Source: Urinicoccus timonensis
Lineage (GTDB): Bacteria > Bacillota > Clostridia > Tissierellales > Peptoniphilaceae
DNA: 56,265 nt
Assembly (NCBI RefSeq): GCF_900232945.1
Contig: NZ_OCTU01000003.1
Span: 117,528-173,792, forward strand
Direction of reading: 5' to 3'
Both the position numbers and the translations under genes were made by a program. The notes under the pieces were generated by a model, which worked only from the letters and a program-made list of their open reading frames with translations, did no database searches and was not told where the DNA came from. Positions 32,625 through 40,513 of this stretch are shown piece by piece (within the stretch, counting starts at the first letter, position 1; each line of letters opens with the position of its first letter).

Positions 32625-33950
32625 ATGTATGAAAACTTTTTAGATAAATATGACTACGATGTTAGAAAAACTGGTGATGCTAGATGGATTGATCAGAAAT
32701 GCACTTATGATGTAGCTTCAATAATTGCAGACTGCATAATAGAGTATGTGGATGAAAATGATGTTAAAGAATTTACTGTTTCTGATATATGGCATAGTGA
32801 ATATGCTAGAGAAAATGTAATTTCTATCTTTTCAAAGCCTGATCCAGAATTAAAAGCTGGAAATGAATATGACAAGTATTTTGGACAACCTATAAAACTA
32901 TTAGGTTATAGCAAGATTCTCGATGTCAGAAAAGAGAAGAACAGATATTACTATTCTATAAATAATAGGGAGTTATTAGAGAAAATTGCTTTAAGGCCGA
33001 CAAATGCTTTGAATTTTTTGTATGAATATATAGTTAAGGTTTTAAAAGACAGTGGAATTTGGGATTCTTTTGAAGAGTTCTTTAAGATACAGACTAAAGA
33101 ATCCTATAAAGATGTTAGGGACACTTTTATAAGATTTACAATAAACAATACAAAAATAAATGGAGAAACTGAATGTGGCAGGATTTTTACAAAAGTCATA
33201 AATCCTCTTGCTTTTAAATTAAAAAAACAAGGCACTGAAAGAGGTAGGATTTCTAAAAATACCATTACACTAAGTGACTTGCAATATAATCGTGCCAACT
33301 GGAGAGATGAACTAAGTGGTAAAGATAAGTCAATTACTAGAGCTGAACATGAGCCAACAGTTGCACAATTGCAAGCGAGAGCTATGGCTAGCTATACAGT
33401 AAATAAAGCTAAAAAAGCAATGCGTAAATTTAATGATAGTATGTATAATGGAAAATCTGAAATATATCAATCAACTGAGATGGTAAATGCAACTCAAGCA
33501 CACCATATTTTTACTCAATCAGACTATCCAACTATTGCAGATTATGTTGAAAACTTGATAATGCTAACGCCAAACCAACATTATTCAATGGCTCATCCTA
33601 ATAATAATACACAATATGTAGATAAAGATTTTCAATATATATGTCTTATTGCAAAATCAACCAAAATATATCTAGATTTAACCTCTGAGAAAGAGGATAA
33701 GTTCTATGATTTTGAAGATTATAAATTTGTATTAAATACTGGTCTTGAGACAGAAGACTTCAGTTCTATAAGTTATTTAGACTTTGCAAGCATAATAGAC
33801 AAGATCGATTATTATTACATAGATAATATTAGTAATAATAAATATTATAAATTAATAAATGACAACAAGTTAGATAGAAATCAACAGTATTTGGAAAATT
33901 CTATTGATTTTAAAATGGTAGCAGAAGAACAAACTGATTATAGAATTTAA
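32625..33950 (+). CDS. HNH-type type IIS restriction endonuclease (Alw26I/Eco31I/Esp3I-like)
   Basis: A 441-residue protein. The N-terminal region shows GDARWIDQKCTYDVASIIADCI (17-38), seen in restriction enzymes of this group, and a winged-helix-like stretch up to about 120. The nuclease is an HNH (beta-beta-alpha-metal) fold: H293-H294 in QAHHIF, N310 in ENLIML and H319 in PNQHY. This organisation, next to a methyltransferase that modifies both C and A, fits the type IIS Eco31I family, which binds an asymmetric sequence and cuts nearby. The recognition sequence cannot be inferred. Confidence 0.8.
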   Translation: MYENFLDKYDYDVRKTGDARWIDQKCTYDVASIIADCIIEYVDENDVKEFTVSDIWHSEYARENVISIFSKPDPELKAGNEYDKYFGQPIKLLGYSKILDVRKEKNRYYYSINNRELLEKIALRPTNALNFLYEYIVKVLKDSGIWDSFEEFFKIQTKESYKDVRDTFIRFTINNTKINGETECGRIFTKVINPLAFKLKKQGTERGRISKNTITLSDLQYNRANWRDELSGKDKSITRAEHEPTVAQLQARAMASYTVNKAKKAMRKFNDSMYNGKSEIYQSTEMVNATQAHHIFTQSDYPTIADYVENLIMLTPNQHYSMAHPNNNTQYVDKDFQYICLIAKSTKIYLDLTSEKEDKFYDFEDYKFVLNTGLETEDFSSISYLDFASIIDKIDYYYIDNISNNKYYKLINDNKLDRNQQYLENSIDFKMVAEEQTDYRI

Positions 33951-33988
33951 ATAACCGTTACCAAAAAGGTTTGGAGGTGAAAAATATA

Positions 33989-35800
33989 ATGTGGAAAGAT
34001 AGTGAATCAAAAATTGACTATATAGATTTTGAATATATAGCAGACTTAGTAAATTATATAATTTTAGAAGACAGTTTACTACCAGCAAGTATTGGGGTGT
34101 ATGGCGATTGGGGTAGTGGAAAATCAAGCATTATGTCAATAAGCCAAAAAAGGTTGCAAGATCAAGATGATAAGGCTTTGATTGTTAATTTCAACGCATG
34201 GTTGTTTGAGGGTTACGATGATATTAAAACAACAATTATTAACTATCTTTTAGACTCAATAGAAGAAAAGAAAAAATTGGGGGATAAAGCAAAAGAAATC
34301 TTGCAAGGATTGAGGAAAAGTTTGTTAAATATAAACTTAATACCAGTCATATCAAAAGGTTTTTTTGCTGCACTATCTACATTTAGTACAAATCCATCTG
34401 CAAGTAAATCAGAATTAATCCTTGGACAGTCTGAGAATATAAAAGATTTTATTAACACGGTTAAAGATAATTATATTGAGGCAACATCTGATGAGAAAAT
34501 TAGAAATGAAATCTCAATGTTCAGAGAAAAGTTTGGAGAATTAATTGATACAACAGACATTACACGTGTAGCAATTTATATAGATGAAATTGATAGATGT
34601 TCCACTGATACGATTTTAGAACTTTTTGAGGCGATGAGACTATTTATGTTTTCTGGTAAAGTAGCTTTTATCTATGGAGCAGATGAAAGACAAATTGCTT
34701 ATGCAATAAAGCAAAAATACTCGGAAGATATATCGGATAGCGGTTCAAAAATAGATATTGGTAAAGAATATTTAGAAAAAATCATTCAATATCCAGTGCG
34801 TATTCCAAGAATGAATGTTGCTGAAACAGAGATTTATATAACATTATTATTAAGCGAGAATACAGTAGATAAAGACGAATTTTCATCATTAAAAATTGAT
34901 TTGATCAAACAATATAGAGAAAAATTATCAAGAGTATCTTTACCAAAAAAAAGCAAAGACAATGCACTTATAGTTAAAAATTTTACATTAGCAAAAAGGA
35001 TAGCAGAACTTTTAAATTCAGGATTAAATGGTAATCCTAGACAGTTTAAAAGATTTTTAAATGAATTTGAATTAAGAAAAAGAACTGCTGAATTAAAAAA
35101 CATTGAGATTGATGATCAGGTTTTAGTTAAGGTAATGGTCTTACAATATGTCAAACCATCAATATTTACAGATTTTATTCAGCTACAACAAGAGAACAAA
35201 TTAGATGAGATTTTGAGTTATTACCAAGAGATTGAGAATGAAAAAAAATCTTATGAAGATCAAAATATTAAATCTAAAGCAAACAATCTAAAAAAAGAGG
35301 AAAAGATAGATAAAAAATGGAAAGATGAATGGTTTGAGCAATGGGTTAGAATAGAGCCCAATCTTATAGATCATGATCTCAAACCTTATTTCTACTTATC
35401 ACGTAATAAAGGGTTGGACTCAATTACATTCGGAAAAGCATTATCTAACGATGCTGTTCAAGTTATTAGAGCTTATTTATCAGGGAATGACATTGCTAAA
35501 TTAAATGCTGAGGAAAATATTAATAATCTTTCTTCTGTCGAACTTAACTTAATAGTTGAGCAACTTTCTGAAGAGTTTATTAAACAGCCTGAAGATAAGA
35601 GGTTAGGCGTATTTAAAGGTTTAATCGATTTAAGCACTAAAAGAAATGAGTGTGCAGATTTTGTAGTAAGAAAAATATCTGAGTTGCCTATAAACTATAT
35701 GACTAAACCAATGAAGATGTACGCTAATAATCTAATAGATTTAGAAATACCAGCAAGTAGCGAAATGAGCAAAGTTGCTAATAGTTGGAATGATAAATAA
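33989..35800 (+). CDS. qatA: KAP-family P-loop ATPase, QatA-like
   Basis: A 603-residue protein. The start is the ATG at 33989 after GGAGGTGA; a TTG at 33971 precedes that ribosome site. The KAP NTPase domain fills the first 400 residues: Walker A GVYGDWGSGKSS (about 36-47), the following VNFNAWLFEGYDD, and Walker B VAIYIDEIDRC, followed by a helical C-terminal half. KAP ATPases occur in several defence systems. Here it is followed by QatB-, QueC- and TatD-like genes, the order of the Qat (QueC-like associated with TatD) anti-phage system. It probably powers or senses, but its molecular role in Qat is not established to my knowledge. Confidence 0.85.
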   Translation: MWKDSESKIDYIDFEYIADLVNYIILEDSLLPASIGVYGDWGSGKSSIMSISQKRLQDQDDKALIVNFNAWLFEGYDDIKTTIINYLLDSIEEKKKLGDKAKEILQGLRKSLLNINLIPVISKGFFAALSTFSTNPSASKSELILGQSENIKDFINTVKDNYIEATSDEKIRNEISMFREKFGELIDTTDITRVAIYIDEIDRCSTDTILELFEAMRLFMFSGKVAFIYGADERQIAYAIKQKYSEDISDSGSKIDIGKEYLEKIIQYPVRIPRMNVAETEIYITLLLSENTVDKDEFSSLKIDLIKQYREKLSRVSLPKKSKDNALIVKNFTLAKRIAELLNSGLNGNPRQFKRFLNEFELRKRTAELKNIEIDDQVLVKVMVLQYVKPSIFTDFIQLQQENKLDEILSYYQEIENEKKSYEDQNIKSKANNLKKEEKIDKKWKDEWFEQWVRIEPNLIDHDLKPYFYLSRNKGLDSITFGKALSNDAVQVIRAYLSGNDIAKLNAEENINNLSSVELNLIVEQLSEEFIKQPEDKRLGVFKGLIDLSTKRNECADFVVRKISELPINYMTKPMKMYANNLIDLEIPASSEMSKVANSWNDK

Positions 35801-35815
35801 AGATGGAGGTATGTA

Positions 35816-36559
35816 TTGGGTACATCAAGTTCTTTTAAGGGAAAAAAAGGGAATACATTATTACCAAATGACTTTTTACAAGAAGATGAAAATAACGATG
35901 ACAAAGACAATAAAAAAGATTTAGATAAGCCGAATTGGACATCAGCCAAAACATCCATGAGTAAATATATTTCTTCTGGTGGGAACATTGGAAGTTCGAA
36001 GAAAGTTGTCAGTAATTATATTGGGGCAAATGGTGGAGCTAAAGCTTTCTCATCAAGGCAAGGGATAAGTTCCGCAGGGAGTAATTTTTCTAATTTATTG
36101 AGTAGTATAACAAAAAATGGATTTACTACTACGATTGCTTCATTAGGGAATCAATTTAAAAATAAATCCACCGAAGAGTCTATATCGCTTTTGGTAAACT
36201 ATGTTTTAGAAAATTCTATATCAAAAGATGATATAGCTATAAGGAGTGCTACAGTAAACACTTTGGAAGAAATGAGTTTATTGTTGGGTGATAAAAATTC
36301 TTTAACTGAAATTGAATCAAAATACTTACTTCAGTATTTTACTAGGGAATTAATTTGGCAATTAATGTTAGTTGATTACGGATACTCATTTGAAAAAAAG
36401 GGTAGCAATATTCAAGAAGCTATTAGGATTGAAAGAGATGTTAAGGAATATATTCAAGCTTGCGTTGAGGTGGGATTTAACTCATATAAAGATGACTATT
36501 TTACCGAAGATTCATTTAATAAGATTTTAACTTCTTGCTTAGAGATTATGGAGGAATAA
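35816..36559 (+). CDS. qatB: QatB-like defence protein
   Basis: A 247-residue protein. It starts at TTG, because GGAGGT lies six bases upstream, while the ATG at 35811 is too close and in another frame that soon stops. The first 100 residues are polar and low-complexity, rich in Gly, Ser, Lys and Asp (SSFKGKKGNTLLPNDF; SSGGNIGSSKKVVSNY). The rest is helical, with a conserved-looking EYIQACVEVGFNSY near the C-terminus. The position between QatA and QatC, and this Gly/Ser-rich start, agree with QatB. No enzymatic motif is seen. Confidence 0.75.
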   Translation: MGTSSSFKGKKGNTLLPNDFLQEDENNDDKDNKKDLDKPNWTSAKTSMSKYISSGGNIGSSKKVVSNYIGANGGAKAFSSRQGISSAGSNFSNLLSSITKNGFTTTIASLGNQFKNKSTEESISLLVNYVLENSISKDDIAIRSATVNTLEEMSLLLGDKNSLTEIESKYLLQYFTRELIWQLMLVDYGYSFEKKGSNIQEAIRIERDVKEYIQACVEVGFNSYKDDYFTEDSFNKILTSCLEIMEE

Positions 36560-36560
36560 A

Positions 36561-37856
36561 ATGAGAATATATTGTACAAATGAATCAATTGATAATATTC
36601 CTGAAGGATTTGATGAAAAACTAGATATAACAAATAAAAAAGATATTGGTTTTAATTTTTGGGATAATTACATTAAGTTAGAGAAAGAATTTTCAAAATT
36701 AGCCATTGATTTATTATATTTATCTATTTTTGTTTTTGTAGCCGATCGAATAGTAAAAAGAGATACTCAAAATGATGGTTGGACTAGGACTATTAAACTA
36801 AATGTTCCTGTATCTGACAATGATTTTTGGAACTCTCAAAAAGTATTAGTAACTGATATGTTGAATTTTTTAAGTGGTGACAATTGGACTTTTGAATTTA
36901 GACCTAAAACTGTGTATCAAGAGCAAATATACTATTCATCTAAAAAGTATAAAGAGCTGGATAAGAGGAACTATGACAAAATTTGTATGTTTTCAGGTGG
37001 CTTAGACTCTTTTATAGGAGCAATAGACTTGCTCGAAGATTCAACCTCTTCAATATTATTAGTTAGTCATTACGGTGGAGGAAAAGGGACTAAAAGCTAT
37101 CAAGATGATATTTTTAAAGCTGTAAAGAATAAATATAAGTTAGATGATAGAGATCAGGTTCAATCATATGTTGTTGCTAGGAATGGTAAAAAAGAAGATA
37201 CAACTAGAACAAGATCTTTTATGTTTTTTTCGCATGCAATTGTTTATGGCTCAGCTTTTGGTAGAAAAACTCAGCTATATATCCCTGAAAATGGTTACAT
37301 CTCCTTAAATGTTCCCTTATCTGGATCAAGGTTTGGGAGCAGCAGTACAAGAACTACACACCCATACTACATGAAAAAAATACAAACTTTAATAAATAAT
37401 ATGAATTTAGATATTAAAATCATTAATCCATATCAATTCAAGACTAAAGGAGAGATGATGAAAGAGTGTAAAAATAGTAGCTTCCTAAAAGAGCAGTATG
37501 TTAATACTATGTCTTGCTCACACCCAGATAATGGTAGATTTAAAAAAGAAAAGACATCAAAACACTGTGGAGATTGTATACCTTGCATAGTTAGAAAAGC
37601 AGCTATAATATCAGCTTATGGGAAAGATGAAACGGAGTATAGACATAAAAACTTAGAAAAATCTCAAGCTGGGATCTTAAACAGAAATGCTTTTTTACAA
37701 ATGCTTGAAAAGCATAATCCTAAAAGAGCGGTATTTGAGATACAGAAATCTGGTCCATTAACAGATAACTTATTTGAGTTTGCAGGCGTTTATAATAGGA
37801 GTATAGAAGAATTAAATAAAGTATTTAATGAGGTAGATTTGAATGAAGTTGATTGA
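36561..37856 (+). CDS. qatC: QueC-like ATP-pyrophosphatase, QatC
   Basis: A 431-residue protein. Residues 1-140 form an N-terminal extension absent from housekeeping QueC. The PP-loop SGGLDS is at 145-150 in MFSGGLDSF. The C-terminal zinc site is formed by cysteines in MSCSHP and KHCGDCIPCIVRK, as in QueC. QueC makes the 7-deazaguanine precursor preQ0. QatC members are thought to use related nitrile- or amide-forming chemistry on an unknown target in phage defence. The start follows GGAGGAATAAA, and the 3' end overlaps qatD by 14 bases. Confidence 0.9.
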   Translation: MRIYCTNESIDNIPEGFDEKLDITNKKDIGFNFWDNYIKLEKEFSKLAIDLLYLSIFVFVADRIVKRDTQNDGWTRTIKLNVPVSDNDFWNSQKVLVTDMLNFLSGDNWTFEFRPKTVYQEQIYYSSKKYKELDKRNYDKICMFSGGLDSFIGAIDLLEDSTSSILLVSHYGGGKGTKSYQDDIFKAVKNKYKLDDRDQVQSYVVARNGKKEDTTRTRSFMFFSHAIVYGSAFGRKTQLYIPENGYISLNVPLSGSRFGSSSTRTTHPYYMKKIQTLINNMNLDIKIINPYQFKTKGEMMKECKNSSFLKEQYVNTMSCSHPDNGRFKKEKTSKHCGDCIPCIVRKAAIISAYGKDETEYRHKNLEKSQAGILNRNAFLQMLEKHNPKRAVFEIQKSGPLTDNLFEFAGVYNRSIEELNKVFNEVDLNEVD

Positions 37857-38562
37857 TTTTCATTGCCATCCAGATTTATATAATGACAATTTTAAAATGT
37901 TAAACAATGGTAATAAAATAGTGTTTATGACAAATTTACCAGTTTTGTTTGAAAGATACTATCAAAAATATAAAGATTCTAAAAATAATTTTTTAGCTTT
38001 AGGCTATCATCCAGAATTGATTGAAGAGTACCCCAATTATTTTGAAAAATTTAAACGAAATTTGTATAAGACAAGGTTCGTAGGGGAAATAGGTCTAGAT
38101 AATTCTGAAAGAAATAAAGAATCTTTTGAAAAACAACTAAGAATATTTCGAAAAATAATGGAGGAGTGTAATAAAAGTGATGGTAAGATTATATCAATTC
38201 ACTCAAGAAAAGCTGAAGGTTTTATATTTGAAGAACTAATTAACAACAATAATATATATATTCTACATTGGTACACAGGAACTCTTAAAAGACTACTAGA
38301 TGGTATGATGAAAAATCAAAACATATATATATCTGTCAATTTAGATATGACAACAACAAAAAAAGGTGCTGATTTAATTCACAGTGTACCTATAGATAGA
38401 ATTGTTTTAGAAACAGATGCTCCTTTTACAAAAGAAAGTAAAAAAAGATATGATTATAAAATCTTAGAAGACACTATTACTCAAATAGCAAAAATAAAAA
38501 AAAGTAACTTAGAGGATGTTACCATTCAAATTCAAGCTAATTCAAAGAAGATATTAGGATAG
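37843..38562 (+). CDS. qatD: TatD-like metal-dependent nuclease, QatD
   Basis: A 239-residue TIM-barrel hydrolase. Metal ligands are seen as H7-C-H9 in DFHCHPD, the glutamate in GEIGLD, histidines in SIHSRKAEG and ILHWYTG, and the aspartate in LETDAPF. TatD proteins are 3' exonucleases or DNases. The fourth gene of the Qat set is always of this type, so the system is complete. It overlaps qatC by 14 bases and is followed by a strong terminator at 38811. Confidence 0.9.
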   Translation: MKLIDFHCHPDLYNDNFKMLNNGNKIVFMTNLPVLFERYYQKYKDSKNNFLALGYHPELIEEYPNYFEKFKRNLYKTRFVGEIGLDNSERNKESFEKQLRIFRKIMEECNKSDGKIISIHSRKAEGFIFEELINNNNIYILHWYTGTLKRLLDGMMKNQNIYISVNLDMTTTKKGADLIHSVPIDRIVLETDAPFTKESKKRYDYKILEDTITQIAKIKKSNLEDVTIQIQANSKKILG

Positions 38563-38577
38563 GAAGTAGTTGCCTCT

Positions 38578-38808
38578 CTACCCCCTTTCCATAGTAATTT
38601 TCATAGTTTTCCTATACTGAACAAGATCGGAAAATTGCTCTTTATTCAAAGAATACTCTTGCATAAGGGCGTTCTTTTTTTCTTGCAATTTATCGAGGTT
38701 TGATAGTATTTCTTTTGTGTTTGGTAGTTTTTATAGTTTTCTAAGATTTCTTTAGCAGCTATTTTGTAGACGGAAAGTTCACTATAATATTCTTTTCCAT
38801 AAATTACA
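38578..38808 (-). pseudogene. Frameshifted coding remnant, possibly the 3' end of a mobilisation protein gene
   Basis: On the minus strand YSELSVYKIAAKEILENYKN reads in one frame and LSNLDKLQEKKNALMQEYSL...YRKTMKITMERG in another, so a frameshift near 38710 breaks it. The coiled-coil, Lys/Glu-rich composition is like the C-terminal tails of MobA/MobL-type relaxases of integrative elements. The assignment is weak. It indicates that part of a mobile element was present at this island edge. Confidence 0.35.
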
Positions 38809-38810
38809 GT

Positions 38811-38867
38811 CCCGGGATGGTTTTGCAGGGAGTTTTCCCTGGCAAAAGTTTTATCCCGGGTTTTTTT
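38811..38867 (+). terminator. Long terminator hairpin at the end of the Qat set
   Basis: The outer stem CCCGGGAT/ATCCCGGG encloses an inner palindrome TTTTGC-AGGGA/TCCCT-GGCAAAA, followed by seven Ts. It ends rightward transcription 250 bases after qatD. Confidence 0.85.
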
Positions 38868-38916
38868 AGGGGATACTTACTGGGATAATCTTGGTCCTAA
38901 AGCTTATTTTTGCTAT

Positions 38917-38952
38917 AAAAAAGGAGCATTCTCTTGTGGAATGCTCCTTTTT
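38917..38952 (-). terminator. Terminator of the RhuM gene
   Basis: AAAAGGAGCATT/AATGCTCCTTTT stem; on the minus strand it ends in TTTTTTAT. It lies 50 bases after the leftward gene. Confidence 0.8.
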
Positions 38953-39002
38953 CATCTCTTTAAACTTAAGATTAAACTGATAGGTCATAAGGGCCTATGA
39001 AC

Positions 39003-40043
39003 TTATTCCTTTAACTTTTTGCTATCTTCTTCAAGTTCTAAGAACTTATCAAAATCACTTTTGTAGAGTTGGTCTTGTATAATTCTATATTTTTCAAACT
39101 CACTTTCTGCGTGTTTTTTAGCAAGAACTGCAGAGACTTTTCCTGCATCGTTTAAGATTTCTTTATCCCATAATTGTAAAAAGCCATTAAGTCTTTTTTC
39201 CCAATCTTCCATAGTCATTGGAATATGTCTTTCGGCTTGTAGTTCTGCCATATCTAGATAAGCAGAGACGATTCTTTGCATTTGATTTAATTCTTCTTCA
39301 TTTAAATAATTTTTTGCAAGGCCTACATCATATTTATGAATTTTTGAATCTGGGGAGCCTTCCCAAGTTGTCAGTCCCATATTTTTAGTTTTATGATTGG
39401 CTCTATCGACAATTAATTCGGCTGCAGTTTTCCCATGAATGGCATAGTGCAATTTATTTTGAATAGCGGAAAAAAACCTTTTTGTTGCCTTTGCAGATGG
39501 ATCATAGTCTAAAGATGTGGCATAAATATCTGTGATTTTTTGATAGAATCTTCTCTCAGATAATCTAATTTCACGAATTTGTACAAGTAATTTTTCGAAA
39601 TAATCCTTGGTAAGCCTTGTGCCAGAATTTTTGAGTCTTTCATCATCCATTGCCCAACCTTTAATTGTAAAATCTTTTACAATTTGGTTTGCCCACTTTC
39701 TAAATTGGACGGCACGTTCGTTATTTACTTTAAAGCCTACTGCAATAATTGCTTGTAGGTTGTAGTGTTTTGTATTATATGATTTTCCGTCGTTTGCAGT
39801 TATTAAGTATTTCTTAATAACTGAATTTTCGTCTAGTTCGTTATCGTCAAATATTTTTTTTAGATGCTGATTTATTGCCGATACACTTACATCATAAAGA
39901 GCTGCCATCATCTTTTGACTTAGCCAGATATTTTCATCTTCATATCTAATCTCAATAGCTTCCTGGTCATCGCCACTAGCAGCAATAAAGGTTAAATATT
40001 CAGCTGCAGATGATCTTATTTCCTTGTGTTTTTCTGTAGGCAT
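39003..40043 (-). CDS. RhuM-family (virulence RhuM) protein
   Basis: A 346-residue protein. The start at 40043 is the ATG preceded by GGAGGAAACT. The N-terminal half is the RhuM domain: EDENIWLSQKMMAALYDVSVSAINQHLKKIF...YLITANDGKSYNTKHYNLQAIIAVGFKVNNERAVQFRKWA (about 38-124), with a helix-turn-helix-like start. A helical C-terminal domain follows. RhuM was named from a Salmonella pathogenicity island. Homologues are common beside restriction and other defence genes, but their function is not settled. It is transcribed against the Qat genes. Confidence 0.85.
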   Translation of the reverse strand: MPTEKHKEIRSSAAEYLTFIAASGDDQEAIEIRYEDENIWLSQKMMAALYDVSVSAINQHLKKIFDDNELDENSVIKKYLITANDGKSYNTKHYNLQAIIAVGFKVNNERAVQFRKWANQIVKDFTIKGWAMDDERLKNSGTRLTKDYFEKLLVQIREIRLSERRFYQKITDIYATSLDYDPSAKATKRFFSAIQNKLHYAIHGKTAAELIVDRANHKTKNMGLTTWEGSPDSKIHKYDVGLAKNYLNEEELNQMQRIVSAYLDMAELQAERHIPMTMEDWEKRLNGFLQLWDKEILNDAGKVSAVLAKKHAESEFEKYRIIQDQLYKSDFDKFLELEEDSKKLKE

Positions 40044-40152
40044 AGTTTCCTCCAAGTATTCATTCCATTTTACACAATAGGCTCTAGTTGGTTGATTGAC
40101 TAGCTTAATTATTTTATGTAAATTCCTAGATTTCTACTGGACTTATAAGCCT

Positions 40153-40181
40153 ATTATAGTATAAAGATTTCTGGACGTAAA
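40153..40181 (-). promoter_or_regulatory. Promoter of the RhuM gene
   Basis: On the minus strand: TTTACG (40181-40176), 17 bases, TATAAT (40158-40153). Confidence 0.6.
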
Positions 40182-40423
40182 TAAACTGCATGGCGGAAGA
40201 AGGTCTCAAGAGGAGCCATATCTTAACCTGGTTGGAGAAGGGGAAGGGAAAAGGACTTGGTCAAGTAAAGACCCATAGGAGTCAGGAAAAGCTAGGATGG
40301 AACTAGGTTTTTCCATGTCCTTACCAGGATGTCATGAAAGTTATTGGAAAAATTTTCTTCCCAATATTATTTAGGTCAGCCTCTTTTAAAGTGTGTATTT
40401 CACTAGATTTTCCCTGAAAAGTG
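40182..40423. other. Non-coding gap between divergent RhuM and MoxR genes
   Basis: No gene is seen. GC rises here from the AT-rich island to the host-like level, so the right island boundary is probably within about 40.05-40.2 kb. Confidence 0.45.
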
Positions 40424-40452
40424 TGTTCATTTGGCCCGGAATGTATTATACT
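40424..40452 (+). promoter_or_regulatory. Probable promoter of the MoxR/VWA operon
   Basis: TGTTCA (40424-40429), 17 bases, TATACT (40447-40452). Three GTGTGT tracts at 40391, 40421 and 40471 surround it. The -35 match is moderate. Confidence 0.45.
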
Positions 40453-40513
40453 TATACATAATGGAAGATTGTGTGTTTTTTTATATAGATTGTAAGATTT
40501 TGAAGGAGGAAAC

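Noticed and set aside
35811..35815. ATG start for the QatB-like gene
   Set aside because: One base after the ribosome site and in a frame that stops after about 36 codons; TTG at 35816 opens the long frame.
29379..40290. The 28-bp repeat as att sites of the whole defence island
   Set aside because: No third copy was found near the right island border; only a partial GTCAGGAAA match near 40281, which is too short.
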